Source: Pantoea endophytica
GTDB taxonomy: Bacteria > Pseudomonadota > Gammaproteobacteria > Enterobacterales > Enterobacteriaceae
NCBI RefSeq assembly: GCF_002858935.1
Contig: NZ_PJRT01000031.1
Location: forward strand, 62,001-126,000
Direction of reading: 5' to 3'
DNA: 64,000 nucleotides
Positions 55,641 through 63,610 of the stretch are shown here, piece by piece. The number at the start of each line of letters is the position of its first letter. Positions within the stretch are counted from its first letter, which is position 1. Below the pieces are notes generated by a model. It was not told the DNA's origin, did not search any database, and worked only from the letters and a program-made list of their open reading frames with translations. A program made the translations under genes and the position numbers.

Positions 55641-55669
55641 ATATTACTGCGCTGCTAAAAAAGCGTCAA
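55641..55669 (-). promoter_or_regulatory. Sigma-70 promoter of the tRNA-Pro gene
   Basis: On the minus strand: TTGACG (55669-55664), a 17-nt spacer, and TAATAT (55646-55641), followed by the discriminator GCGCCCCC just before the tRNA 5' end. Near-consensus boxes with a GC-rich discriminator are typical of stable-RNA promoters under stringent control by ppGpp and DksA. Confidence 0.88.
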
Positions 55670-55734
55670 TGCCTTTTACTGAAAACCCAACTGATCGCCT
55701 GGAAAGCAAGCAGCGGTCAACAACCCCAAAAAAA

Positions 55735-57426
55735 TCACAGCGCTTTAGCAGGCGCGGCCGCTGGTGCTGAACACCAATTATTTGCGTCTTTAATTCCGCC
55801 GTCCGGCGAGGTGTAGCCGAGGCAACCCATGATGGTGTCGAACAGCTCAACATGGCGATGGGTTTTACCCACGCGCTGCTGCGCCTGTAAACGTTCGAAG
55901 TTGCTGCGGTTGGTTGGATCTTCAAGATACTTATCAGAAGCCCACACCATCATCGGTACACGGAACTGCTCCGGTGGCGCCATCTCGCGCGGCGTACCGT
56001 GCAAGTGCATATTCTCGCTGATTGATTCACCGTGATCGGAGGCGTAGAAGACAATCGCCTTCTTATCACGCAACTGATCGAGCACGCTATCCAGCATGGT
56101 ATCAACATACAAAATCGAGTTGTCGTAGGCGTTAATCAACTGCGCCTTACTGCACTTCTCATCAACGCCCATGCACTCCGGCTGATAGCGCGCGAAGTCT
56201 CGCGGATAACGTTGTGAATAAAGGTAGTGCGAGCCTTTGGTGTGCAGAATCACCACGTGCTTGCCTTTCGGGAAGCGCTGTAACGATGCCTGCAACTCCG
56301 GCACTAACAGCATGTCATCGACCGCTTTGCCCTGATTACGCTTCTCTGAACCAATCTGCTCACGGAACGAGAAGTTATTGGTGTCAGCGTTATCGTAGAA
56401 CCACACTTCGCTCTGCATCGCGAACAGCTCAGAGGTGAAGCCCAGCTCTTTCAACACGGCGAAAACGTTTTGTTCTTTCAGCGTGCGGCCCGGATTATCC
56501 ATGGTGCCGCCTTCGCGCACGAACATACAGCGCAGCGACAGCTTGGTGGCGGTATCACAAGATTCACCACGGAACGCGACCAGGTTCTTCTCTTTCGACA
56601 GCTTCGGCGTGGTATCACGATCGTAGCCGAGCATGCCCATGTGATCCCAGCGCGTGGTTTCGCCAATCACAAACACCATATAGGTATCGTCGATGCCCGC
56701 AGGCGCGACGTAAGTAAACTCTTTTGCCGGATCGAGTAACTTCTGGCCATCCCACTCTTCATCAACTTTGGTCCAGGCGAACAGGCCCAGCGCGGCAATC
56801 CAGTTGGATGGCAGATACGAGTGCGCCACCACGCCGCCATAGCTCGGCAAATCGATGTTGGTGATCTCTTCATTCACCTTCTGCAACTTGTCGAAATAGC
56901 GAATCGGCAGCCAGACCAGCGCCACGCTCAGCAGCATAATGGCTACCGGCTTCAAACGTTGCCCTGGCGTTTTAAGTTGTTCAATCAGTGTCTGGCTAAG
57001 CTTATTGCGCCAGATAAGCAGCAGCGGCAACGCACTCACCAGCACCATCCACAGCACGAAATGCAGACCAATCACTTCTTTAGAGAGATCGATATCGGTG
57101 GTCATCACCGAGGCGATAATGCCGTAGCCAATCACCACGTTGAAGAACGCCATGTAATAGGCGGCGGCAACAGAGATGATCACGGTGAGTGTGGCGAGAA
57201 TGCGGTAAACCCATTTGCCGCCCAGCGACAGCAAGCGCATCAGGAAGAAAGTCAGCAGTACCGCTGCCATCACTTCCGCCGCTGCAGAGAGCCAGTTAGA
57301 GATATTGGATTTCGTTAAGAAGCCGTCAAAGCGGCGATAAAATATCGGTAAATTCAGTAAGATACCGAGATATAACGCAAGCAGCAGAGACAGCTTTTGC
57401 TGCGTTAAACTTTTAATATAATTCAT
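55735..57426 (-). CDS. eptB: Kdo2-lipid A phosphoethanolamine 7''-transferase EptB
   Basis: Inner-membrane enzyme that adds phosphoethanolamine to the outer Kdo sugar of lipopolysaccharide. In E. coli it is controlled by sigma-E and the MgrR small RNA. The 563-residue protein has five N-terminal membrane helices to about residue 180 and a periplasmic sulfatase-like domain. The nucleophile is in GETTRWDHMG (Thr257/258); metal-binding segments include SCDTATKLSLRCMF, HTKGSHY and YASDHGESI. Length and sequence match E. coli EptB. In the window it is the second phosphoethanolamine transferase after BcsG, with a different acceptor. Confidence 0.96.
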   Translation of the reverse strand: MNYIKSLTQQKLSLLLALYLGILLNLPIFYRRFDGFLTKSNISNWLSAAAEVMAAVLLTFFLMRLLSLGGKWVYRILATLTVIISVAAAYYMAFFNVVIGYGIIASVMTTDIDLSKEVIGLHFVLWMVLVSALPLLLIWRNKLSQTLIEQLKTPGQRLKPVAIMLLSVALVWLPIRYFDKLQKVNEEITNIDLPSYGGVVAHSYLPSNWIAALGLFAWTKVDEEWDGQKLLDPAKEFTYVAPAGIDDTYMVFVIGETTRWDHMGMLGYDRDTTPKLSKEKNLVAFRGESCDTATKLSLRCMFVREGGTMDNPGRTLKEQNVFAVLKELGFTSELFAMQSEVWFYDNADTNNFSFREQIGSEKRNQGKAVDDMLLVPELQASLQRFPKGKHVVILHTKGSHYLYSQRYPRDFARYQPECMGVDEKCSKAQLINAYDNSILYVDTMLDSVLDQLRDKKAIVFYASDHGESISENMHLHGTPREMAPPEQFRVPMMVWASDKYLEDPTNRSNFERLQAQQRVGKTHRHVELFDTIMGCLGYTSPDGGIKDANNWCSAPAAAPAKAL

Positions 57427-57653
57427 GAAAATTTTCTATTCCCGACCTGGTGTCGTTGTATCAACCGTTATGTGACTGTTTAAAGACAGCAGAGTTCGCT
57501 AAACCGCATTAAAAGCGTGACGCAAGATGCAGGATCGGGACGATTCCGACTGGCGAAAGGGCGATGGCGCGAAGCCGAGCAGTAGAACATTTAACCAATG
57601 GTAAGACCAGATAAATTTTCTAATCGAACCGGTTAGCGTTTTATTCAGATGTG

Positions 57654-57674
57654 AAAAAGGCTCCCACAGGAGCC
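57654..57674 (-). terminator. Rho-independent terminator after ohr
   Basis: GGCTCC (57659-57664) pairs with GGAGCC (57669-57674). On the minus strand a TTTTT run follows, 22 nt after the ohr stop. The stem is the same GGCTCC/GGAGCC as that of the dppF terminator. Confidence 0.88.
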
Positions 57675-57695
57675 TGTTATCGTGAATAACATCAA

Positions 57696-58124
57696 TTAGT
57701 TGATGATGTTCAGCGTCACGTCGATATTGCCACGCGTTGCGTTTGAGTATGGGCAAACGATGTGTGCCGCATCTACCAGCTTCTGCGCTTCAGCTGCATC
57801 CATCTCTGGCAGATGAATATTCAGTTTGGCTTCAATACCGAAACCGTTCGGGATTGGGCCAATGCCAACTTCGCCTTCAATCCACGCATCTTTCGGCATC
57901 GAAATCTTGTCGCGGCCAGCCACAAACTTCATCGCGCCGAGGAAACACGCTGAATAACCTGCAGCAAACAGCTGCTCCGGGTTAGTCACTTCGCCGCCTG
58001 CGCCACCCATCTCTTTTGGCACGCCCAGTTTTACATCCAGCACGTTGTCGGAAGAAGTAGCACGACCATCACGACCGCCGGTAGCTTTAGCTTTTGCAGT
58101 GTAAACAACTTTTTCTAAAGACAT
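57696..58124 (-). CDS. ohr: Organic hydroperoxide resistance peroxidase Ohr
   Basis: Thiol peroxidase of the Ohr/OsmC family that reduces organic and fatty-acid hydroperoxides, using lipoylated proteins as the reductant in studied bacteria. The 142-residue protein has the two catalytic cysteines in the standard contexts: Cys60 in GYSACFLGA and Cys124 in HIVCPYSNATRG. These contexts favour the Ohr rather than the OsmC branch. An MarR-type regulator gene of the OhrR kind lies upstream in the same direction with 99 nt between, and a shared operator-like motif precedes both genes. Confidence 0.94.
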   Translation of the reverse strand: MSLEKVVYTAKAKATGGRDGRATSSDNVLDVKLGVPKEMGGAGGEVTNPEQLFAAGYSACFLGAMKFVAGRDKISMPKDAWIEGEVGIGPIPNGFGIEAKLNIHLPEMDAAEAQKLVDAAHIVCPYSNATRGNIDVTLNIIN

Positions 58125-58148
58125 AATAACCTCATTAATTCGCTATAT

Positions 58149-58160
58149 AATCGCGCACTA
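58149..58160. promoter_or_regulatory. Possible OhrR operator before ohr
   Basis: AATCGCGCACTA differs in two positions from the element AATAGCGCGCTA (58702-58713) before ohrR. It is 24 nt upstream of the ohr start in an AT-rich stretch that also contains TTATAT on the minus strand, so a bound repressor would cover the promoter. OhrR control is inferred from the adjacent regulator and the shared motif. Confidence 0.45.
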
Positions 58161-58223
58161 CTTATTATGCGCAAACCTGAACGTCATCTTTTGGGTTGTC
58201 GGGACAGCGACTTCCCCTGTTTA

Positions 58224-58688
58224 TTAATTGGCGCGGTAAAGGCTATCGCGCAACTCGTCTAACTGAGCTTTCAGAGATGCCATCACCTGGTCATCGCAGG
58301 CTGTTGCGCACTGAATGGCCTCCGGAATACTTTCTGCTTTGTCACGCAACGCACGACCTTCATCGGTCAGCGTTACCACAACCTGACGCTCATCCTGACG
58401 GGAACGCTGGCGATGCAATAAACCCGCGCTCTCCAGACGTTTTAACAGCGGCGTCAGCGTTGCTGAATCAAGAAACAGCTGCTCGCCAATCTCAGAGACC
58501 GTCACATCGTCCTGACTCCACAGCACCAGCATCACCAGATATTGCGGATAGGTAATCTCCAGCTTTGATAGCAGCTGGCGATAGACTTTGTGCATCGCGA
58601 GATTCGCCGAATACAGTGCAAAGCAGAGCTGCTGATCTAACTGAAGTGGCGCCTGCTTCACTTTTTTGTCATCTTGATTACTGTTCAT
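58224..58688 (-). CDS. ohrR: Peroxide-sensing MarR-family repressor OhrR
   Basis: Winged-helix repressor that releases DNA when a reactive cysteine is oxidised by organic hydroperoxide. The 154-residue protein has Cys22 in [11 protein letters not shown], the conserved sensor position, and further cysteines at 127 and 131; Cys22 and Cys127 match the numbering of the two-cysteine OhrR of Xanthomonas, so a disulphide-based switch is likely. The helix-turn-helix includes [20 protein letters not shown] and the wing [12 protein letters not shown]. The ATG at 58688 is chosen because frames starting 25 codons earlier overlap the operator-like site. Divergent from the HD gene. Confidence 0.92.
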   Translation of the reverse strand: MNSNQDDKKVKQAPLQLDQQLCFALYSANLAMHKVYRQLLSKLEITYPQYLVMLVLWSQDDVTVSEIGEQLFLDSATLTPLLKRLESAGLLHRQRSRQDERQVVVTLTDEGRALRDKAESIPEAIQCATACDDQVMASLKAQLDELRDSLYRAN

Positions 58689-58701
58689 GGGTTTCAATAT
58701 A

Positions 58702-58713
58702 AATAGCGCGCTA
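58702..58713. promoter_or_regulatory. Possible OhrR operator before ohrR
   Basis: The core TAGCGCGCTA (58704-58713) is a perfect 10-bp palindrome, 14 nt upstream of the ohrR start and 38 nt upstream of the divergent HD gene. It could act on both. A close variant lies before ohr. Assignment to OhrR is by position and similarity only. Confidence 0.5.
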
Positions 58714-58750
58714 GATAATTGCAAGCGACTTTTCTCTGGGAGAGTGAAAT

Positions 58751-59344
58751 ATGCGAGATTCACTGGAAGAGCAAGCGCGCCGTTATGCCACTGAGGCGCA
58801 TGCCGCTGCGGGTCAACGTCGCAAATACACTGACGAGCCTTACATTGTGCATCCGGCGGCCGTCGCCGAATTAGTGCGTAGCGTTACCGATGATGAACAG
58901 ATGATTGCCGCCGCCTGGCTGCATGACACGGTAGAAGACACGCCCAGCACCATTGACGATATCGAACGCCATTTCGGCCCGCGCGTGGCGGAACTGGTGG
59001 ACCAGCTCACCGACAGCGCGCAGCCTGCGGCAAAAAACCGCGCCGCACGCAAGCTGGCGCATTTTCGTCATACCGCCGATGCCTCGCCCGAAGCGCAAAC
59101 CATCAAGCTGGCCGACATCATCGACAACACCCGCGCCATCGTGCAGTACGATGCCGACTTTGCGCGCGTCTATCTGGTGGAAAAGCAAATTCAGATTCAG
59201 CTGTTGCGCCAGGGCGATAGCCATCTTTGGCGGCAGGCAGAGCAGACCATCAAACAAGGGCTTGCGCAGTTAGCGCAACCGCCGTACAGCGTGCCGGAGA
59301 GCTGGTTCGTTAAACAGGCAGCAAAGTATGGCGCCATAAATTAA
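58751..59344 (+). CDS. Small HD-domain hydrolase, putative (p)ppGpp hydrolase (MESH1/SpoT-HD-like)
   Basis: A 197-residue soluble protein made of a single HD domain. It resembles the hydrolase half of SpoT and the small alarmone hydrolases (MESH1/SAH): [13 protein letters not shown] with His34, [13 protein letters not shown] with His58-Asp59 and Glu62-Asp63, and [13 protein letters not shown]. These are the metal and substrate residues of manganese-dependent ppGpp hydrolases. There is no synthetase, TGS or ACT domain. The actual substrate could be another nucleotide. GGGAG lies 8 nt before the ATG. It is divergent from ohrR across a shared 62-nt interval. Confidence 0.78.
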   Translation: MRDSLEEQARRYATEAHAAAGQRRKYTDEPYIVHPAAVAELVRSVTDDEQMIAAAWLHDTVEDTPSTIDDIERHFGPRVAELVDQLTDSAQPAAKNRAARKLAHFRHTADASPEAQTIKLADIIDNTRAIVQYDADFARVYLVEKQIQIQLLRQGDSHLWRQAEQTIKQGLAQLAQPPYSVPESWFVKQAAKYGAIN

Positions 59345-59367
59345 AAAACCCGCCATCAAGGCGGGTT
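59343..59367 (-). terminator. Terminator between the convergent HD and XRE genes
   Basis: AACCCGCC (59347-59354) pairs with GGCGGGTT (59360-59367). On the minus strand a TTTTTT run follows, making it the terminator of the XRE gene. For the HD gene on the plus strand, whose stop lies at the base of the stem, the T run is weak. Confidence 0.85.
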
Positions 59368-59387
59368 GGATCATCCCAAAAAAGGGA

Positions 59388-59684
59388 TTACTCCAGCAGC
59401 TGACGCCCTAAATAAGGGTTGGCCTGCAACAACTTCATCAATTTACGCGCCGTAGCGGAAGGACGTGTACGTTGCGCCTCCCAGCTTTTCACTGACGAAA
59501 CGCTGACACCCATCACACGGGCAAATTCGTCAACCTGCATGCCGGTCATCTCGCGTAAACGCTGCGGCTCGGGAACTGTAGTCTGATTGATTGAAATTTC
59601 TGATACGGATGGCTTCGCGTCACGTGTCAAAACAATCTGCTCAAGGCTGCTGAGCAACTCGACCATGGGATCTTTTAATTCCAT
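59388..59684 (-). CDS. XRE-family regulator, HigA/NadS-like, without visible toxin
   Basis: A 98-residue DNA-binding protein. The C-terminal half is a helix-turn-helix (MQVDEFARVMGVSVSSVKSWE followed by RTRPSATARKLMKLL) of the kind found in HigA/NadS antitoxins and related regulators. The N-terminal 35 residues are acidic/mixed without recognisable features. AAGGAG lies 6 nt before the start. In HigBA pairs the toxin is usually just upstream; here the 247 nt upstream (59685-59931) hold a large hairpin and no toxin-like frame. It may be a solitary regulator, possibly of the adjacent carboxylase operon. Confidence 0.8.
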   Translation of the reverse strand: MELKDPMVELLSSLEQIVLTRDAKPSVSEISINQTTVPEPQRLREMTGMQVDEFARVMGVSVSSVKSWEAQRTRPSATARKLMKLLQANPYLGRQLLE

Positions 59685-59762
59685 AGAGAACTCCTTAAAA
59701 ACTCACTATGAAGCACGTGAAAGTAGAGAGGTAAGCGCCACCAGGCGCTGAAACCGGACGAT

Positions 59763-59823
59763 CAGGCTGTATCCCGAAGCGGTTTCGCATAGTTATTATC
59801 AAACCGATGCGGGACACAGCCTG
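59763..59823. repeat. 61-nt hairpin upstream of the XRE gene
   Basis: Arms 59763-59776 and 59810-59823 are complementary over 14 nt with one mismatch, and an inner CGGTTT/AAACCG (59780-59785 with 59801-59806) extends the stem around an AT-rich loop. It lies in the otherwise gene-free 247-nt gap between the carboxylase stop and the XRE start. It may be the terminator of the carboxylase operon, an operator for the XRE protein, or a small dispersed palindrome. Confidence 0.65.
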
Positions 59824-59931
59824 TTGAGCACTGCAAAAGATGTCAGGGCAATGCAACAATAGTTCGGGTTTCTAAGTATGGGACATATCCCCGACTTTGC
59901 TGCCAGATTCCTGATTATTTTTTATTCTTTC

Positions 59932-62900
59932 TTATGCCACTTTTGGGTCGATCACCATAAGCAATTGACCTGCCTGCACTTGCTGCCCAGACTGCCGCGT
60001 CAGACTATGGATTTTTCCACTGACGGGCGCGACGATCGGGATTTCCATCTTCATTGATTCGAGAATGCCGACCGTGGCCCCCGCACTGATTTCACTGCCT
60101 TCCTCCACCAGCCATTGCCACACGCTGCCCGCCACCTGGCTCTCAACGGGATGACAACCGGCTGGCACCACACTCTCTTCGGTGCTCTGCGCTTGCAGTT
60201 GGCTATCAAAGGTAAACTGCCCTTCCGCTCGCCAGCGCGCCAACTCCTCATCAAACGCGTGCTGGCGCTGCTGCTGGAAGGCATCAATCTCCTGCGCGTG
60301 CTGCGTCAGCATCGCCTGATACTCGGCGAGGCGGAATTCACCCTGTTCCACGCGTAGCGGATAATCGCCCCACGGGAAACGCTCACGAATCTGCAGCAAC
60401 TCGTCGGCATCTACCGGATAAAAGCGAATTTGATCGAAGAAGCGCAGTAACCAGGGCTGGGTAAACGCAGCTGTGGGGCGATCGCGGTTCCACATCTGCA
60501 TAGTGCGTCCAACAAACTGATAGCCGCCCGGCCCTTCCATGCCATACACGCACATATAAGCGCCGCCGATACCGACCGAATTTTCCGCCGTCCAGGTGCG
60601 CGCCGGATTGTATTTGGTGGTCACCAGGCGATGGCGCGGATCGAGTGGCGTAGCCACCGGCGCACCGAGATAGACATCGCCCAATCCCATTACCAAATAA
60701 GAGGCGCTAAATACGATCTCTTTTACCGACTCAATGCTATCCAGCCCATTGATGCGGCGAATAAATTCAATATTGCTTGGGCACCACGGCGCATTCGGTC
60801 TGACGGATTGGTCGTAGCGCACAATCGCTTCACGACAGGCCGCATCATCCCAGCTAAGTGGCAGCCAGACGGTGCGTGCAGGCACGGCCGCATCGGCCAG
60901 GCTACCCAATGCTAAATCAGCGTGCAATATTTGCGCCACTCGCTCACTTCTGGCACACATTTGTGCGTCATAATGAATTTGTAGCGAGCGGATGCCAGGC
61001 GTCAATTCCAGTTGCCCCGGCAGCGGGTGCGCTTCCAGCCATTGCATCAGCGCATGCACGCGAAAACGCAACGCGATATCCAGTTGTAAATCGCCATATT
61101 CCACCAGCAGAAAACGGTCGCCCGCCGCCCGAATACAGAGCGAAGGACGTTGCTCCGTTGCCGCATGATGGTGCAGAACCGGATCAATCAAGGGCAGCGC
61201 CGCGTTCACTGTAATCGGTTGAGATTGCAGTTTGATGATCTCGTCACGCTGCGCCTGCGCCAGTTGATCGGCGGTGGCAAGTTCGATCGGTTGGAACTGG
61301 ACGCGATCGCCAGCTTTCAGCTGCCCCAGCTTCCACAGATCGGCTTCGATCACCGTTGCCGGACAAACAAAACCTCCCAGCGATGGGCCATCGGGGCCGA
61401 GGATCACCGGCATATCGCCGGTAAAATCCACGGTGCCGAAGGCGTACGCATTGTCGTGGATGTTCGAGGGATGCATGCCCGCTTCGCCGCCATCGCTGCG
61501 TGCCCAGGTCGGTTTGGGGCCGATCAGGCGAATGCCGGTGCGGCTGGAGTTGTAGTGCACTTGCCACTCAGCGGCAAAAAATTCCGCGATGTCATCATCG
61601 GTGAAGAAGGTTGGCGCGCCATGCGGACCGTAAATCACCCGCAGCTGCCAGCTGCCGTTCAGTGACGGCAGCAAATTATCCGGCAAGCTGGCCGCTGTCA
61701 GCACCTGCGGCGCGGCGAGATGCAGTACATCACCGGCGCGCAGCGCGCGTCCGGCATGACCACCAAATTTGCCGAGGGTGAAAGTGCTGCGGCTACCCAG
61801 ATAGCGCGGCGTATTGAGGCCACCGGCCAGCAGCAGATAGCTGCGGCTGCCATCTCGTACTTCGCCGAGCGTCAGCGTTTGCCCGACCTGCGCCGTCAGC
61901 CGCTGATGCATCGGTATCGTTTGTTGATCAAGCTGCGCGGCAATCGGCGCGCCGGTCAGGACAAAACTGCAGGCCTGGTTGAAGCGCAGCGTCGGGCCAC
62001 GCAAGGTGATCTCCAGCCCGGCGGCCTGAGCATCATTGTCTAACAGGCGATTACCCAGCTGGAACGCGCGGCTGTCGAATGGACCGGAAGGCGGCACGCC
62101 AACATGCCAATAACCGATGCGGCCCGGCGCATCTTGCACTGTGGTTAAGGTGCCGCCGCTGAGAATATCCAGCGTTGGCGGCTGCCACTGCAGGGTGCCG
62201 AGCGTGGCGGTGATGATGCGTCCCTGCTGCACGTCCGGCAGCGTGCACAGCTGGCGCAGCCACAGCAAATTGGTTTCGATGCCGTACAGTTCGGTGGCGG
62301 ATAGCGCCTGCGCCATGCTGCCTAGCGCGCTGGTACGGTCTGCGGCATGTACAATAAGTTTCGCCAGCATCGGATCGTAAAATGGCGAAACCTCCATGCC
62401 GCTCTCAACGCTGCTGTCGATGCGCAGCGTAGCGCCCTCAATCGTAGTCGGGAACTGCACATGGCTGAGCAATCCCGCGCTGGGCTGGAACTGCTTAGCC
62501 GGATCTTCGGCGTAAAGCCGTACCTGAATGGCGTGACCTTGCGCGACCGGCTGCAAATCGGCCAGCGGCGGCAATCTTTGCTGCGCCAGTTCTACCATCC
62601 AGCGCACCGAATCAACGCCATACACCATTTCGGTGACGCCATGTTCCACCTGCAAGCGCGTGTTCACTTCGAGGAACCAGAACTGCTGGCTGGCATCGTC
62701 ATAAACATATTCCACCGTGCCCGCGCTGCGATAGTTCACCGCCCGCGCCAGCCTTACGGCGGTGGCCTGCAACTGCGCGCGCACCGCAGCGCTCAAGCCC
62801 GGTGCGGGCGTCTCTTCCAGTACCTTTTGATTGCGGCGCTGGGCCGAGCAATCACGCTCGCCAAGCGCGATGACTTCACCTGCGCCGTCGCCAAAAATCT

Positions 62901-63531
62901 GCACTTCGATATGGCGCGCACGCGCAATAAACTTCTCTAAAAACACGCCATCGTCGGCGAAGTTGTTGCCCGCCAGGCGCTTCACGCGGGTAAATGCCGC
63001 GTCGAGCTGTTCGGCATCGTCGCAGCGCTGCATGCCAATGCCGCCGCCGCCCGCGGTGCTTTTCAACATGACCGGATAGCCAATCTGCGCCGCCATCTGC
63101 TGCGCCTCGGCCAGCGAAGACAGTAAGCCGCTGCCCGGCAGCAGCGGCACATTATTCTGTTCAGCCAGCGCACGCGCGCTGTGTTTCAGGCCAAAGGCCG
63201 CCATCTGCTCGGCGCGCGGCCCAAGAAAATGCACGCCCGCCGCTTCGCAGCGCGTGACAAACTCCGGATTTTCACTGAGAAAACCGTAGCCGGGATGCAG
63301 CGCCTGCGCGCCACTCTGCGCGGCTATCGCCAGCAGTTTATCCTGATTGAGATAAGTGTCTCGCACCTGACCTTCACCGAGCGACCAGGCTTCATCCGCC
63401 AGACGCACATGGCGCGCATGACGGTCGGCTTCGGCGTACACGGCAATCGCCCGGATATTCATGGCTTGCAGGGTTCGAATAATGCGCACGGCAATCGCGC
63501 CACGGTTGGCAATTAATACGCGATCAATCAT
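59932..63531 (-). CDS. uca: Biotin-dependent urea carboxylase family enzyme (possibly guanidine carboxylase)
   Basis: A 1199-residue three-part enzyme. An ATP-grasp biotin carboxylase (about residues 1-445, with KSTAGGGGIGMQ and EVNTRLQVEHGVTE) is followed by the AHS2/KipA-like and AHS1/KipI-like carboxyltransferase halves (about 455-1080), and then a biotinyl domain whose ESMKMEIP motif carries the biotin lysine (Lys1161). The family carboxylates urea to allophanate. Members encoded beside DUF1989 pairs have been shown in other bacteria to act on guanidine instead, giving carboxyguanidine. The partner gene just upstream is of the DUF1989 type. No allophanate hydrolase gene follows it. Which substrate is used cannot be read directly. 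Confidence 0.92.
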   Translation of the reverse strand: MIDRVLIANRGAIAVRIIRTLQAMNIRAIAVYAEADRHARHVRLADEAWSLGEGQVRDTYLNQDKLLAIAAQSGAQALHPGYGFLSENPEFVTRCEAAGVHFLGPRAEQMAAFGLKHSARALAEQNNVPLLPGSGLLSSLAEAQQMAAQIGYPVMLKSTAGGGGIGMQRCDDAEQLDAAFTRVKRLAGNNFADDGVFLEKFIARARHIEVQIFGDGAGEVIALGERDCSAQRRNQKVLEETPAPGLSAAVRAQLQATAVRLARAVNYRSAGTVEYVYDDASQQFWFLEVNTRLQVEHGVTEMVYGVDSVRWMVELAQQRLPPLADLQPVAQGHAIQVRLYAEDPAKQFQPSAGLLSHVQFPTTIEGATLRIDSSVESGMEVSPFYDPMLAKLIVHAADRTSALGSMAQALSATELYGIETNLLWLRQLCTLPDVQQGRIITATLGTLQWQPPTLDILSGGTLTTVQDAPGRIGYWHVGVPPSGPFDSRAFQLGNRLLDNDAQAAGLEITLRGPTLRFNQACSFVLTGAPIAAQLDQQTIPMHQRLTAQVGQTLTLGEVRDGSRSYLLLAGGLNTPRYLGSRSTFTLGKFGGHAGRALRAGDVLHLAAPQVLTAASLPDNLLPSLNGSWQLRVIYGPHGAPTFFTDDDIAEFFAAEWQVHYNSSRTGIRLIGPKPTWARSDGGEAGMHPSNIHDNAYAFGTVDFTGDMPVILGPDGPSLGGFVCPATVIEADLWKLGQLKAGDRVQFQPIELATADQLAQAQRDEIIKLQSQPITVNAALPLIDPVLHHHAATEQRPSLCIRAAGDRFLLVEYGDLQLDIALRFRVHALMQWLEAHPLPGQLELTPGIRSLQIHYDAQMCARSERVAQILHADLALGSLADAAVPARTVWLPLSWDDAACREAIVRYDQSVRPNAPWCPSNIEFIRRINGLDSIESVKEIVFSASYLVMGLGDVYLGAPVATPLDPRHRLVTTKYNPARTWTAENSVGIGGAYMCVYGMEGPGGYQFVGRTMQMWNRDRPTAAFTQPWLLRFFDQIRFYPVDADELLQIRERFPWGDYPLRVEQGEFRLAEYQAMLTQHAQEIDAFQQQRQHAFDEELARWRAEGQFTFDSQLQAQSTEESVVPAGCHPVESQVAGSVWQWLVEEGSEISAGATVGILESMKMEIPIVAPVSGKIHSLTRQSGQQVQAGQLLMVIDPKVA

Positions 63532-63610
63532 GACTGAATACTCTCGTTGCGGCAGGTCGTCCTGCGTAGCATTGACGGCAGAAAACGGGTCGTCCCGTTG
63601 CGTCAGAGAA

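Noticed and set aside
55114..55658. Reading frames of 60-119 codons around the palindromes and the tRNA
   Set aside because: They run through perfect palindromes and through the tRNA gene itself, so their codons are explained by structured DNA rather than by selection for protein.
59388..59684. A HigBA toxin-antitoxin pair
   Set aside because: Only the antitoxin-like half is visible; the gap upstream has no toxin-like frame.
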